Assembly (NCBI GenBank): GCA_964415445.1
Contig: CAYQAE010000001.1
Span: forward strand, 41,488-70,088
Length of the DNA stretch: 28,601 nucleotides
Reading direction: 5' to 3'
Source of the DNA: CAYQAE01 sp964415445 [NCBI: uncultured archaeon]
GTDB lineage: Archaea > CAYQAE01
Below are positions 1-8,991 of this stretch, piece after piece; the first letter of the stretch is position 1, and each line of letters opens with the position of its first letter. The notes under the pieces are model-generated. The model did no database searches. It saw nothing but the letters and a program-made list of their open reading frames with translations, and was not told the origin of the DNA. The position numbers were made by a program, and so were the translations under genes.

Positions 1-43
1 TGCTTACCTAAATTGTGAAAAATAAAATAGAAGGTGAAAGATT

Positions 44-1948
44 TTGCCATTACTAAGAAGGAAAAAAAAGCGTGATGATAAAAAAGAGGAAGAGCCACCT
101 GTAGATGATGAAGATAGCGCTGCAGATGCTTTTCAAGTTCAAGAAGACGAAGAAGAAAAATTAACTACACAAACAGCTTCAACAGGGGAAGCCCTTGATC
201 TAGATCTAGACGAAGAGGAAGCTGGAGAAGGTCCAGCAGGAGAAATGCAAATTGATGAAACAGGAACATCTGCAGAAGGCAGTTTATTTATATTAAATCA
301 TGTTGAAGATGAATCAATTAAATGTGATAATGTGGGAAATATTTCTGAAAGAAAAGCTAGTGGACAAGTGTGGGTAGATAATGCTTCTAATCAGTCTTCT
401 CTAAAAAATATTACTATAAATCTATCTAACACAGATAATACAACAATTGCACTTGAGGATGTAAAAATAGTAGAATTACAACCACAAATGACCTCATCAG
501 ATACTACTCCAATAAATTATGATGTTTCAGATATTGATACAGAATCAGGATTACTTCAAGTACAAGTTGAACAAGGTGTAGTTCAAGATAATTCAAATAA
601 CATGGCACAGAATTTTATTTATGGCACACAAACGTATTTGCGAGATATAATTACTGTAACTAATCCAACAGATTTTACTGTGCAAACAGCAACATTCAGT
701 AAAACATATCCTTCTAACTTTACTAATATTGTAATAAAGAAAGGAGAAGGTGCAACAGTTGAAGGAAATAGTGTAAATTGGAGTTTTGCAATTGATCCTG
801 GTCAATCAGTATCTTTAACAATTGATGCTGGAGTTATTCCACGAACTATTGATGGAGTAAATACAGGTAATGCTACATTATCTTATGAATTAGCAGGTAC
901 TACTATATCAGGTACATCTGCTACAGCTACAGCATTTTGTGAGACAAATTATGCAGTGGAAAAACAGCAAGATGATAAAGATCCATCAAAATGGATTATA
1001 AAATTAGAATTTTCTAATGTAAGTGAATTTCCAACAAAAATTAATAAAATTGCTTTGCATAAAGGCGATATAAATGGTGAAGTTGTCCAACAATTTGTTG
1101 ATTTGGGTGTAGGTCAACCAGGACAAACTTGGGCAGATTCAGTGGTATTTTTCACAGAAAATATAGATGATGTCCCTACTTTTGGTCTAGATTTTGATTT
1201 TGTTGCTGTTCCAGATATACAAACTATTACTAGGGGCAACTATGATTTTACAGGGGTTCAACTACCTGTAGGTAGGGTAAGCATGGCTAAAGATTATGTA
1301 GATCCAAATACAGGAGAAGCTGTAGAAGAAGTAATTTGCGGGAGTGATGATCCAATTATAACTAGAATTACAGCTACTAATGATGGAACAGCTGTAATTG
1401 ATAGATTAGACATCACTGATGCTAGCGCTGATGGGTTTGTTCCACCTAATACAGAAGATACTAATGTATATATTCAAGATTCAGATGTAGCGGTCCCTGC
1501 AAAGGTAGCTATGACACCAGATGACCCTAATGCAGAATATAAACACGATCTTCAATTTTTAATTGATAATATGATGGAAAGTATAGGTGGTTTACAACCA
1601 GAACAAACTTTAGTTATAGAATATCCAATAGTACCTAAAAAAGCTAGACCAGGAAGAAGTTACAGAACAGTCCCTGAGGGATTAGCAAATACTCAACCAG
1701 TAGGTCCAGATATATTAATAGAAGCACCACCAGAGATGGAAGTACCACAATTGAAGGCAATTCATAAAGCAATATCAGTTCGAGTTGAGAAATCAGTTTC
1801 TATGGGTGATACAAGTGATCAAATGGCAGTACAGACTAAATATTCTTCAGTAGGCAAAAAAGAAGGCGAAGAAGCTTCTTCAGAAGAAGAAGAAAAAGTT
1901 GAAGCAGGTAAGAAAAAGCCACAAGCAGGAAGAATCGATAAAATTTAA
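44..1948 (+). CDS. Acidic multi-domain beta-rich protein of unknown function
   Basis: I do not recognise a family. The 634-residue protein has a basic N-terminus (LLRRKKKRDDKK), a strongly acidic low-complexity stretch to about residue 75, several all-beta segments (about 80-530) that read like repeated immunoglobulin/CARDB-like domains (phrases such as ITVTNPTDFTV and ITATNDGTAVI), and a charged Lys/Glu-rich tail from about 600. There is no signal peptide or membrane segment, so despite the surface-protein-like beta domains it appears cytosolic. The start is TTG at 44, chosen because AGGTGA lies at 32-37 with normal spacing. T-runs after the stop (from about 1955) probably end the transcript. 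A related beta-domain region may occur in the zinc-ribbon protein at 19971-21035. A structural or scaffold role is only a guess. Confidence 0.8.
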   Translation: MPLLRRKKKRDDKKEEEPPVDDEDSAADAFQVQEDEEEKLTTQTASTGEALDLDLDEEEAGEGPAGEMQIDETGTSAEGSLFILNHVEDESIKCDNVGNISERKASGQVWVDNASNQSSLKNITINLSNTDNTTIALEDVKIVELQPQMTSSDTTPINYDVSDIDTESGLLQVQVEQGVVQDNSNNMAQNFIYGTQTYLRDIITVTNPTDFTVQTATFSKTYPSNFTNIVIKKGEGATVEGNSVNWSFAIDPGQSVSLTIDAGVIPRTIDGVNTGNATLSYELAGTTISGTSATATAFCETNYAVEKQQDDKDPSKWIIKLEFSNVSEFPTKINKIALHKGDINGEVVQQFVDLGVGQPGQTWADSVVFFTENIDDVPTFGLDFDFVAVPDIQTITRGNYDFTGVQLPVGRVSMAKDYVDPNTGEAVEEVICGSDDPIITRITATNDGTAVIDRLDITDASADGFVPPNTEDTNVYIQDSDVAVPAKVAMTPDDPNAEYKHDLQFLIDNMMESIGGLQPEQTLVIEYPIVPKKARPGRSYRTVPEGLANTQPVGPDILIEAPPEMEVPQLKAIHKAISVRVEKSVSMGDTSDQMAVQTKYSSVGKKEGEEASSEEEEKVEAGKKKPQAGRIDKI

Positions 1949-1952
1949 TCTT

Positions 1953-1992
1953 CCTTTTTTTTAATTTATTTTAAATCTTTTCTTTTTTTTAA
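1953..1992 (+). terminator. Poly-T termination region
   Basis: Two T8 runs and further T-rich sequence separate the acidic protein gene from the thiI-like gene. T-runs are the usual archaeal transcription termination signal. No hairpin is seen. The same AT-rich stretch may also supply the promoter of the next gene, which has no ribosome binding site and may be leaderless. Confidence 0.5.
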
Positions 1993-2001
1993 AAACCTAT
2001 A

Positions 2002-3153
2002 ATGAAAATAATTCTTATTCGCTATGGAGAGGTTTCTCTAAGATCTTACAGATCTAGATCTAAGTATGAAGATGAATTAATTGAAAATATCAAAAAATGT
2101 CTTAATGCAAAAGAGATTAGTTTTGATGAAATTAAAAAAGAAAGAGGCCGCATATTTATATCTGGAGAGGATATAAATTTAATTGCAAAAACTGTTTCTA
2201 ATCTTTTTGGTGTGGTATCGGCTTCACCTTCTTTAGTAGTTAATCAAAACTTAGATGAGATCAAAAAAGCATGTTATATGCTTTCTAAAGATAAATTAAA
2301 AGATAAATCTTCTTTTGCAATAAGTTCTCGAAGGACCAAAGATCAAAATCTATCTACTCATGAAATTAATAATGTAGTTGGAGATTTTATATTAAAAAAA
2401 TCAAATGATGTGCATGTAGATTTAGATAATCCAGATTATAAAATTAATATCGAAGTTAGAGGCGAATATGCCTATATATTTGATACTATATATGATGGCC
2501 CTGGTGGTCTGCCTGTAGGTACTCAAGGCAGGGCAATTGCACTTTTATCTGGTGATGTAAATTCATTTTTAGCTATGTATCTAATTTTAAAGAGAGGATG
2601 TTCAGTTATACCTATCTATTTTGAATCAGATGATTTTTTAGATAATATTGGCAAAGATAATATAATTGAAATACTAAAGAAAATCTTTGAATATGAATAT
2701 AGTGGTGATAGACTTGGTTATTTTATTGGTTTTGGATCAATTATGAGAACCATTGAATCAAAAATTGATGAAAATCTAAGATGTATTTTATGCAAGCGAA
2801 CAATGCTTAAAATTTCAGAAAAAATTGCTCAAGAGACAGATACGCATGCAATTTGTTTGGGTGAAAACATTGGTAAAAAAATGAAGTTTGCCCTAGCTAA
2901 CCTAAAAATGGTAGATATTTCTGTAAAGACACCTGTTTTGAGACCTTTAGTTGGTTTAGATTCAAATGAGGTAATTAATACCGCTAAAAAAATATTTGGA
3001 GATATTTCAAATATGAAAAAACAGACCTGTAGTTTATCTACTAAGACTGATTTATATAAAGATTTTTGGAAGATGGAAGTTACAGAAGAAGATGCAGATC
3101 TAGATCTATTTATTAATCAAGCTGTAGAGAAAAAAGAAAAATTTGAGTTTTAG
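2002..3153 (+). CDS. thiI: ThiI-like tRNA sulfurtransferase with altered PP-loop
   Basis: ThiI makes 4-thiouridine in tRNA: it adenylates the target uridine and transfers sulfur. The 383-residue protein has the archaeal layout: a ferredoxin-like and THUMP region (about 1-165, beginning IILIRYGEVSLRS), then an adenine-nucleotide alpha-hydrolase domain with the family phrases CILCKRTML, CLGENIG and RPLVGLDSNEV. There is no rhodanese extension. The oddity is the PP-loop: the canonical SGGxDS reads SGDVNS at residues 183-188, so the second glycine is Asp and the family's essential Asp is Asn. It could be an enzyme with changed activity, a THUMP-based tRNA-binding protein, or a paralogue of a canonical ThiI elsewhere. 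ATG at 2002 has no ribosome binding site. The stop overlaps that of the convergent downstream gene. Family membership is secure; catalytic competence is doubtful. Confidence 0.88.
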   Translation: MKIILIRYGEVSLRSYRSRSKYEDELIENIKKCLNAKEISFDEIKKERGRIFISGEDINLIAKTVSNLFGVVSASPSLVVNQNLDEIKKACYMLSKDKLKDKSSFAISSRRTKDQNLSTHEINNVVGDFILKKSNDVHVDLDNPDYKINIEVRGEYAYIFDTIYDGPGGLPVGTQGRAIALLSGDVNSFLAMYLILKRGCSVIPIYFESDDFLDNIGKDNIIEILKKIFEYEYSGDRLGYFIGFGSIMRTIESKIDENLRCILCKRTMLKISEKIAQETDTHAICLGENIGKKMKFALANLKMVDISVKTPVLRPLVGLDSNEVINTAKKIFGDISNMKKQTCSLSTKTDLYKDFWKMEVTEEDADLDLFINQAVEKKEKFEF

Positions 3154-4523
3154 AAATTTTCAAATATTTCCCCAATTGATGCATTATTTGAAGTAGCAGA
3201 ATCATAGAAATATGATAATTTTTCTGATAAATCTTGGGCCACATAACTTCTTAGAGCTACTTCATAATACTCTTTGTCATCCCAAGCTTCAGATGATTTT
3301 ATAACTTGTTGATCCAAATAATCAATAGCTTCTTCTAAAAATTCATCTAAAAGAGATACATTTTTATTTTTGAAAGATAAAAACTCTTGATAAGCCAAAT
3401 CAGCTTCATTTTTTACTCCTTGAGCATTGTTTTTAAGCTGAGTTTGATATTCAGATAAGTTGGTAACTCCATCAGTTGAACTTGCTAAAAAGGAAGAATA
3501 TTCAGCAATACCTAAAGCTGTAGATCCTATTTCAATACCAATAACTACCATCCCAACTAAAGTATAAATTGATCTATCTCCAGACAATTCTACATAAAAT
3601 ATATCTAATTCACTCATATTTGCTTTCTCTGCTAGTTTATTTACTTGTCCTTCAAAATTATCTAATACTTCATTTATTAAAACTAAACTTACATTATTTG
3701 CATTTGATATCTTTTGAAGTTCAGTTGATCCTTCTGAACTATTATTAAATAAATATATTGATGAAAAATTGTTGTATGTATCTACAACTTTATCATAATT
3801 AGCAGTTAGATCATCTCGCATCTCTTGCTCTGATTTTAAAATATCTACATAAACTTGGTGACTTTCTTTTAGATCCTCACCTAAAGTGGAGGGGATATAT
3901 ACAAAATCGATAAATAAAAATGAAATTATAAATAAGGCTGCAACATTTTTTCTAGCAGAAGATGATACTTTAGGACTTTTTCTTAATTTGAGAGCAATTG
4001 AAATTAAACTTAGAAATAAAATTATGCCTAATGTAGCATAAACACAAGTATCTAGATCTGTGATTACTTTAAATAAAAATCCTTGATAGAAATTATTATG
4101 TATATACCAGTGAACTCCAATTGAAGTTAGCCAAGCTCCTGGTGATATAATTATTTTGGCATATTTACTTACAACAAATGTAGATGAACATCTTGTTATT
4201 ATAGTTGATGAAAAAAAACTTAAGATAAGTAAGGTTATACTCTCTTGAAAATCAATTTCCTTTGCCGCTGCCTCTCCAGTTTCAGTTACAGATCCAAATA
4301 GTTGGTTTTCACCATTTGCTAGTTGATAATTTATTGCAATCTCCAGTAGGGCAATTATAACAGTTGCAAATACTTGCACTGTTAATATTATCGTAATGAA
4401 TGCAATTAAAGCAACAGTAATATCTTTTGCATGAGATACTTTGAAATTGTGTAAGGGATATCGACAAACTCCACAAAACCGAGAATTAGCTAGGTTTTTA
4501 GTACCGCATTTTGGGCATTTCAT
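3150..4523 (-). CDS. Zinc-ribbon membrane protein, unknown function
   Basis: The family is unknown to me. The 457-residue protein opens with a zinc ribbon (CPKC at 3-6 and CGVC at 17-20). Hydrophobic segments follow near 33-62, 95-112, 158-178 and 192-210. A long polar, helical and partly coiled-coil region spans about 215-310, another hydrophobic segment lies near 318-345, and the tail is hydrophilic. An N-terminal cytosolic zinc ribbon on a multi-spanning membrane protein is a common archaeal arrangement, often of unknown role. It starts at ATG, diverges from the phosphoribosyltransferase gene with about 65 nt between them, and converges on the thiI-like gene, sharing stop-codon bases at 3150-3153. 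The coding region is clear; no function is assigned. Confidence 0.8.
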   Translation of the reverse strand: MKCPKCGTKNLANSRFCGVCRYPLHNFKVSHAKDITVALIAFITIILTVQVFATVIIALLEIAINYQLANGENQLFGSVTETGEAAAKEIDFQESITLLILSFFSSTIITRCSSTFVVSKYAKIIISPGAWLTSIGVHWYIHNNFYQGFLFKVITDLDTCVYATLGIILFLSLISIALKLRKSPKVSSSARKNVAALFIISFLFIDFVYIPSTLGEDLKESHQVYVDILKSEQEMRDDLTANYDKVVDTYNNFSSIYLFNNSSEGSTELQKISNANNVSLVLINEVLDNFEGQVNKLAEKANMSELDIFYVELSGDRSIYTLVGMVVIGIEIGSTALGIAEYSSFLASSTDGVTNLSEYQTQLKNNAQGVKNEADLAYQEFLSFKNKNVSLLDEFLEEAIDYLDQQVIKSSEAWDDKEYYEVALRSYVAQDLSEKLSYFYDSATSNNASIGEIFENF

Positions 4524-4547
4524 TGATATACAAAAGATGGAATAAGA

Positions 4548-4558
4548 TTTAAAAACTA
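4548..4558 (+). promoter_or_regulatory. Probable TATA box of the purine salvage pair
   Basis: The A/T run GATTTAAAAAC lies in the 65-nt divergent gap about 35 nt before the ATG at 4589. This is right for an archaeal TATA box with a short leader carrying the GGTGG site at 4578-4582. It is inferred from position and composition only. Confidence 0.35.
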
Positions 4559-4588
4559 GGTTTGATGTTTTTGAAATGGTGGTTTTGT

Positions 4589-5245
4589 ATGGCAGAAAAG
4601 ATTAGTTGTGAGTTAGTTTCTTGGGATGATGTTTATTCAAAATGTCGGGCATTATCTGATAAAATAAAAAATTCTAATTGGCGTCCAGATACTATAGTTG
4701 CAATTGCTCGTAGTGGATTTGTGCCAGGAAGAATATTATCTGATTTTTTAGGTGTAGCGGATCTTGTAAGTTTAAAAGTGGAACATTGGCTGGATACAAC
4801 AGCCCAACATAAAGATGAAGCAACTATTCCTTATAAAGTTCCTTTTGAAATTGATTCAAAAAAAGTATTAGTTATCGATGATATTGTAGATACAGGAAAA
4901 AGTATGGATGAGACTGTTAAATATTTAGAAAGATACAATCCTAAAGAAATAAAAACTGCAGTTATGCAATATTTAGCGGCTTCAAAACACGAACCACATT
5001 TTTATGCTACCAAAGAAGAAGGATGGACTTGGTTTGTTTATCCTTGGAATTATATAGAAGATTCATGCAATTTAGTTACTAAATTATTTGAATCAAATGA
5101 TAATTTATCTCCAGAAGATATAATTCCACTTATGAAGGAAAATTATAATTTAGATTTCACAGATAAAGATGTAAATGAATGTTTGTGTGAATTAGCTCTT
5201 AGAAAAAAAGTAAAACAGGTAAAAAACAAATGGAGAAAAACTTAA
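4589..5245 (+). CDS. Purine-type phosphoribosyltransferase
   Basis: The enzyme would join a nucleobase to PRPP. The PRPP-binding signature VLVIDDIVDTGKS lies at about residues 92-104, and the upstream AIARSGFVPGR is typical of the archaeal group of predicted hypoxanthine/guanine-type phosphoribosyltransferases (COG2236-like). A C-terminal region after about residue 165 (LSPEDIIPLMKENYNLDF onward) looks like a small helical appendage. I place the start at ATG 4589, giving 218 residues, because GGTGG lies 7 nt upstream at 4578-4582; an in-frame ATG at 4562 lacks a site and adds a hydrophobic stretch. It lies 11 nt before the methylthioadenosine phosphorylase gene, so the pair may recycle the adenine freed from methylthioadenosine. 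The exact base specificity cannot be read from the sequence. Confidence 0.88.
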   Translation: MAEKISCELVSWDDVYSKCRALSDKIKNSNWRPDTIVAIARSGFVPGRILSDFLGVADLVSLKVEHWLDTTAQHKDEATIPYKVPFEIDSKKVLVIDDIVDTGKSMDETVKYLERYNPKEIKTAVMQYLAASKHEPHFYATKEEGWTWFVYPWNYIEDSCNLVTKLFESNDNLSPEDIIPLMKENYNLDFTDKDVNECLCELALRKKVKQVKNKWRKT

Positions 5246-5256
5246 GGTGTTAGAAC

Positions 5257-6054
5257 ATGTCTGAAGCAGAGATAGGTATTTTAGGAGGATCTGGTCTATA
5301 TACTCTATTAGATGATTGTGAAGAAATAGATATAGATACACCTTATGGCAAACCTTCAGATAAAATAGCAATTGGAGAAATGTCTTCAAAAAAAGTTGCT
5401 TTTATTCCAAGACACGGAAAAAAACATTCACTACCTCCACATTCTATTCCATATAGAGCAAATATCTGGGCCCTACATAAATTAGGTGTATCTCGTATAA
5501 TTGCTCCTGCTGCTGTAGGTAGTCTGCAACCTAATATAACTCCAGGTACATTTGTTATTTGTGATCAATTTGTAGATAGGACAAATTCAAGAAAAGATAC
5601 ATTTTATGATGGTGCTCCAACAACCCATATTGCAGGAGCTGAGCCATATTGTCCTATTTTAAGGGAAGTAGCATATAAATCCGCAAAAAAATTGAAAATA
5701 AATGTAGAAAAAGATGGAACAGTAGTAATTGTCCAAGGTCCTCGATTTTCTACAAAGGCAGAAAGTATATGGTTTAAGAGTTTAGGTTGGCATGTTATTA
5801 ATATGACCCAATATCCAGAAGTGGTACTGGCAAGAGAATTGGAACTATGCTATGTAAATGTTTCTTTAGTTACAGATTATGATGTTGGTTTAGATGATAA
5901 CCCAGATATAAAACCAGTTAGCAAAGATGAAGTAGTAAAGGTGTTTTCTCAAAATATTGAATCTGTCAAAAAATTACTTTATGATATTGTAAAAAACATT
6001 CCTGATAAGAGAAATTGTTTATGTTCTCATGCTTTATCTGAAGCTAGATTTTAG
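5257..6054 (+). CDS. mtnP: S-methyl-5'-thioadenosine phosphorylase
   Basis: The enzyme phosphorolytically splits methylthioadenosine, a by-product of polyamine and other SAM-dependent synthesis, into adenine and methylthioribose-1-phosphate. The 265-residue protein has full family length. Visible signatures are the N-terminal GILGGSGLY, the phosphate/sugar site IPRHGKKHSLPPHSIPYRAN, NMTQYPEVVLARE, and TDYDVG near residue 208. The two aspartates of TDYD are the adenine-recognising residues in methylthioadenosine phosphorylases, which favours a 6-aminopurine substrate over inosine-type substrates. AAGGTG just upstream of ATG 5257 is a good ribosome binding site. It is co-transcribed with the phosphoribosyltransferase. 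Its stop codon abuts the stop of the convergent KaiC-like gene with no gap. Confidence 0.93.
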   Translation: MSEAEIGILGGSGLYTLLDDCEEIDIDTPYGKPSDKIAIGEMSSKKVAFIPRHGKKHSLPPHSIPYRANIWALHKLGVSRIIAPAAVGSLQPNITPGTFVICDQFVDRTNSRKDTFYDGAPTTHIAGAEPYCPILREVAYKSAKKLKINVEKDGTVVIVQGPRFSTKAESIWFKSLGWHVINMTQYPEVVLARELELCYVNVSLVTDYDVGLDDNPDIKPVSKDEVVKVFSQNIESVKKLLYDIVKNIPDKRNCLCSHALSEARF

Positions 6055-6777
6055 CTACATCTTTTGTCCTGCTTCAAATAATTTAACATCAGGATATACT
6101 TTAATACCGTCATTATTAATACTAAATGGAATTGAGTTCATTTTTTGATTAGTTCCACGCATTTTATCAATATGTAGTAATCTAAATGATCTATCTTCTT
6201 TTCTTACTAATTCTAATGTAATTAGACCATCAACTAAAAATGGTAGGAAATCACATTCACCAGTATCTTCATAGATTAGGACTGAAGAACAATTTTGCTC
6301 ACCTAGAGCAATTGCAAAATCAGTCAGAAATTCTCTGGGGTCATATGATTTTAATATATAATCAGAGAGGATAGAAGTTAAAATATTAATAGGATCTATA
6401 ATTAGTCTATTTATTTCTCTGCTTTTTACAATATCCATTACACTTTTTACAACTAATTTTGGGTCTCGAGTTGTTATTTCACTTGCAAGTTCTCTTCTAC
6501 TTAGAAAAAATATATTTGAAGCTAGTTTTGAGTCATCTGCTTTGAAAAAAGAAAATCTTGATGCAAATTGAGATATTTTTTCTGGTAAATCTGATAGTGA
6601 CAAAAATAAACATTGTTCGCCTTCTTTGGCGCCATCAAAAAGATATTGCAAACCAAAAGTAGTTTTACCTGTTCCAGGGCCGCCTTGAATCAAAATTGAA
6701 CTTTTTTCAGGGAGACCTCCTTCAATTAACTCATCAAATCCCACAATCCCTGACGAGATACGTTTGAAAGCAGCCAA
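6055..6777 (-). CDS. KaiC-like RecA-superfamily ATPase
   Basis: This is a single-domain 240-residue KaiC/RadA-like ATPase. It has the family opening RISSGIVGFDELIEGGLP, a Walker A GGPGTGKT at residues 32-39, and a Walker B-like LIIDPIN near 125. Such single-domain proteins are common in archaea and are often linked to signalling or motility, but the role here is unknown. The position that carries the two catalytic glutamates in KaiC (TFEE) reads SLSD, so ATP hydrolysis may be weak or absent. The start is TTG at 6777, supported by GGTG about 6 nt upstream. The gene is divergent from the glycosyltransferase gene and abuts the mtnP stop. Confidence 0.88.
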   Translation of the reverse strand: MAAFKRISSGIVGFDELIEGGLPEKSSILIQGGPGTGKTTFGLQYLFDGAKEGEQCLFLSLSDLPEKISQFASRFSFFKADDSKLASNIFFLSRRELASEITTRDPKLVVKSVMDIVKSREINRLIIDPINILTSILSDYILKSYDPREFLTDFAIALGEQNCSSVLIYEDTGECDFLPFLVDGLITLELVRKEDRSFRLLHIDKMRGTNQKMNSIPFSINNDGIKVYPDVKLFEAGQKM

Positions 6778-6925
6778 TTATAACACCAACTTATAATAAC
6801 TCTATTATATTTATAAATGTTTTTCAATACATTAAGTTATCATTTACTTATTTTTGAAGTTTTCATATTTCTTTTAGATTCAAAAGGTTTTAAAAATTCA
6901 GATAATCAATTCTTTTTTGGTCTAA

Positions 6926-7990
6926 TTGAAATTAAATAATAGAAATATTTTATTTTTATTCTCTATTTTAATATTTTCTATAGCAATAACCTATATTTAC
7001 TTTAAAGGGCCAATTCGAGGCGATGAAGAAGAATATGCAAACATGGCCTATATTTTAGTAGAAGGAGATGAAAAAGATTTTTGGCATCTTAGGAATTATT
7101 TTTATCCTCTAATTATAGTTTTAGGTTATCTTCCTGTAAGCATTTTTATTAAAGATCCAAGTTTGGATAATTTTATTGTAATCTCTCGTATTATAAATGT
7201 TTTTTTTGTAATTGGATCTATGTTTATTTTGTATTTGATCTTAAGAGAAAGAAAAAATAATTTGGCTTTATTTGCTTCTTTTTTGTTTTCTCTCAATTGG
7301 CTTGTGATATATTGGGGTTTTAGATCAACTACTCAATCTCCTACTATGTTTTTTTTATTTTTCTGCATTTATTTTTTTCAAAAAAATAAGTTTAGTTTTG
7401 ACTTCTTATCTGGTTTTGCCTTAGGTTTAAGTTTTGCGTGCTGGTATGGAGTAGGTATTTTAATTATACCTTTGATATTATTTTCTAGATCGTATAAAAA
7501 TATTTTATATCGATTATTAGGTTTTTTAGCTGTTGCAATTTTATTTATTGGCATAATGGATTATTTTACTTATGGTAATTTTTTAGAATCTGAAAGAGAG
7601 TTTTTTGAGTTTAATATAGTGGAGGGCAAAAATTCACAATGGGATAACATATGGGATTCAAAGCCGTGGTATTTTTATTTCACAATTTGCATATTTACGA
7701 CTTTAGGTCCCTTTGTAATATTTTATTTTTTAAGTTTTCAGATCATAAAAAAAGATGATTATCTGCTTAATTTTAATCTTATATCTTCTATTTTATTTTT
7801 GATTATATTTACAATAGTTGAACATAAAGAATATAGATTTTTTTTACCTTTTTTCCCTCTATTTTTAATTCCAACAATTTTAAGATTAGAAAAGTTTAAT
7901 TGGCCTAAAAAAATTCTTTATTTAATAGCTATGATCTATAATATATCAGCTTTATTCATAATTTTTGTTACAAAGAGGTTGATAATCTAA
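6926..7990 (+). CDS. GT-C membrane glycosyltransferase, GT22-like
   Basis: This is a 354-residue membrane protein with about ten or eleven hydrophobic segments (first about 8-27). The first extracytoplasmic loop contains RGDEEEYANMAY, the acidic site expected in GT-C glycosyltransferases. Near residues 299-312 it has EHKEYRFFLPFFP, which matches the HKExRF signature of the GT22 (Alg9/PIG-B-like) mannosyltransferases. It would transfer sugar from a lipid-linked donor to a lipid or protein acceptor at the outer face. It is shorter than eukaryotic GT22 enzymes. The start is TTG at 6926 with little ribosome binding site; a TATA-like GTTTTAAAAAT about 35 nt upstream suggests a short leader. The convergent hom gene follows after 2 nt. 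Donor and acceptor are unknown. Confidence 0.78.
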   Translation: MKLNNRNILFLFSILIFSIAITYIYFKGPIRGDEEEYANMAYILVEGDEKDFWHLRNYFYPLIIVLGYLPVSIFIKDPSLDNFIVISRIINVFFVIGSMFILYLILRERKNNLALFASFLFSLNWLVIYWGFRSTTQSPTMFFLFFCIYFFQKNKFSFDFLSGFALGLSFACWYGVGILIIPLILFSRSYKNILYRLLGFLAVAILFIGIMDYFTYGNFLESEREFFEFNIVEGKNSQWDNIWDSKPWYFYFTICIFTTLGPFVIFYFLSFQIIKKDDYLLNFNLISSILFLIIFTIVEHKEYRFFLPFFPLFLIPTILRLEKFNWPKKILYLIAMIYNISALFIIFVTKRLII

Positions 7991-7992
7991 AA

Positions 7993-8991
7993 TTATTTTC
8001 CAATTTCAATTAAATCATTTACTATTGCAGATGAAGTCTCAAGTTGTCCTGCACCATAACCTACTAAAGTTATATCACCAGTATAGTCTGTTTTTATTGT
8101 TATGGCATTCAGTACTCCACCTACGTTTAGGGGGTGATTTTGAGGGATTAATTTAGGTGCAATTTCAATTTCGTTGTCTGTTATCTCACCTACTAATTTT
8201 ACTACAAATCCTTTTTTCTTAGCTAGCTGCAGAAATTCAGGGGTAATTTTTGATATACCTTCTACTTCAATATCTTTATAAGATACATCAATCCCAAATA
8301 ATTCATTAGCTAAAATCACAACTTTACATGCAGTATCTACTCCATCTATATCGTAAGATGCATTTTTTTCTGCTATTCCCATCTGTTGTGCTTCTTTTAA
8401 GACTTGACTTAGTGGTGCATTTTCATTGCTCATCCTAGTTAATATATAATTTGTAGTGCCATTTAATATGCCCATTATTGATTCTATTTTGTTACATTTA
8501 AAGTATCCTCTAGATAGGCTCATAACAGGAATACATCCTCCAACTGCAGCTTCATATCTAAAATCCAAATTATTTTTTTTAGCTAAAGCAATTAATTCAC
8601 TATATTTTAGAGCAAGAGGTCCTTTTGATGAAGTAATTACATGTTTTTTTGCCTTAAATCCTTCTTTAATATTAGATAAGGTAGGTTCTCCGGTTTCAAT
8701 ATTGGTAGGTGTTACATCAATTAAAACATCTGCATCAAGATTTCTAATATATTCATGAGTTTTTGAATTTAGATCAACATTTGGGTGTGATTTAAGATTT
8801 CCTTTTTCTTTTTTCAATTTTAATACTTCTTCTAAATTTATTCCCTCTTTATTTTTTATTGCATGATCGATTTCACATATACCCACTACTTTTATGTCAA
8901 TACCTTGATCTTTAATCTTTTCATGCTTTTCATGAATAATCCTAGCTACACCCTCTCCTATGACACCAAATCCTACAATAAGCACTTTCAT
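7993..8991 (-). CDS. hom: Homoserine dehydrogenase
   Basis: The enzyme reduces aspartate semialdehyde to homoserine, the branch point to threonine, isoleucine and methionine. The 332-residue protein has an N-terminal Rossmann fold (VLIVGFGVIGEGVAR), then TSSKGPLAL with the conserved lysine near 124, GILNGTTNYILT near 176, and DIDGVDTACKVVILANEL with the conserved acidic residues of the active site. It is the short form without aspartate kinase or a C-terminal ACT domain. The regulatory domain appears to be supplied by the separate ACT protein encoded directly upstream: its TAA stop abuts this ATG with no gap, which suggests translational coupling. It is third in the leuD-ACT-hom operon. Confidence 0.95.
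   Translation of the reverse strand: MKVLIVGFGVIGEGVARIIHEKHEKIKDQGIDIKVVGICEIDHAIKNKEGINLEEVLKLKKEKGNLKSHPNVDLNSKTHEYIRNLDADVLIDVTPTNIETGEPTLSNIKEGFKAKKHVITSSKGPLALKYSELIALAKKNNLDFRYEAAVGGCIPVMSLSRGYFKCNKIESIMGILNGTTNYILTRMSNENAPLSQVLKEAQQMGIAEKNASYDIDGVDTACKVVILANELFGIDVSYKDIEVEGISKITPEFLQLAKKKGFVVKLVGEITDNEIEIAPKLIPQNHPLNVGGVLNAITIKTDYTGDITLVGYGAGQLETSSAIVNDLIEIGK

Noticed and set aside
196-3110. Recurring GATCTAGATCTA-like motifs in the first two genes
   Set aside because: They are explained by repeated Asp-Leu codons (GAT CTA) in acidic reading frames, with no regular spacing.
8456-8758. 100-codon open frame on the plus strand inside hom
   Set aside because: It lies wholly antisense to a well-conserved enzyme, has no ribosome binding site, and its residues have no family look.
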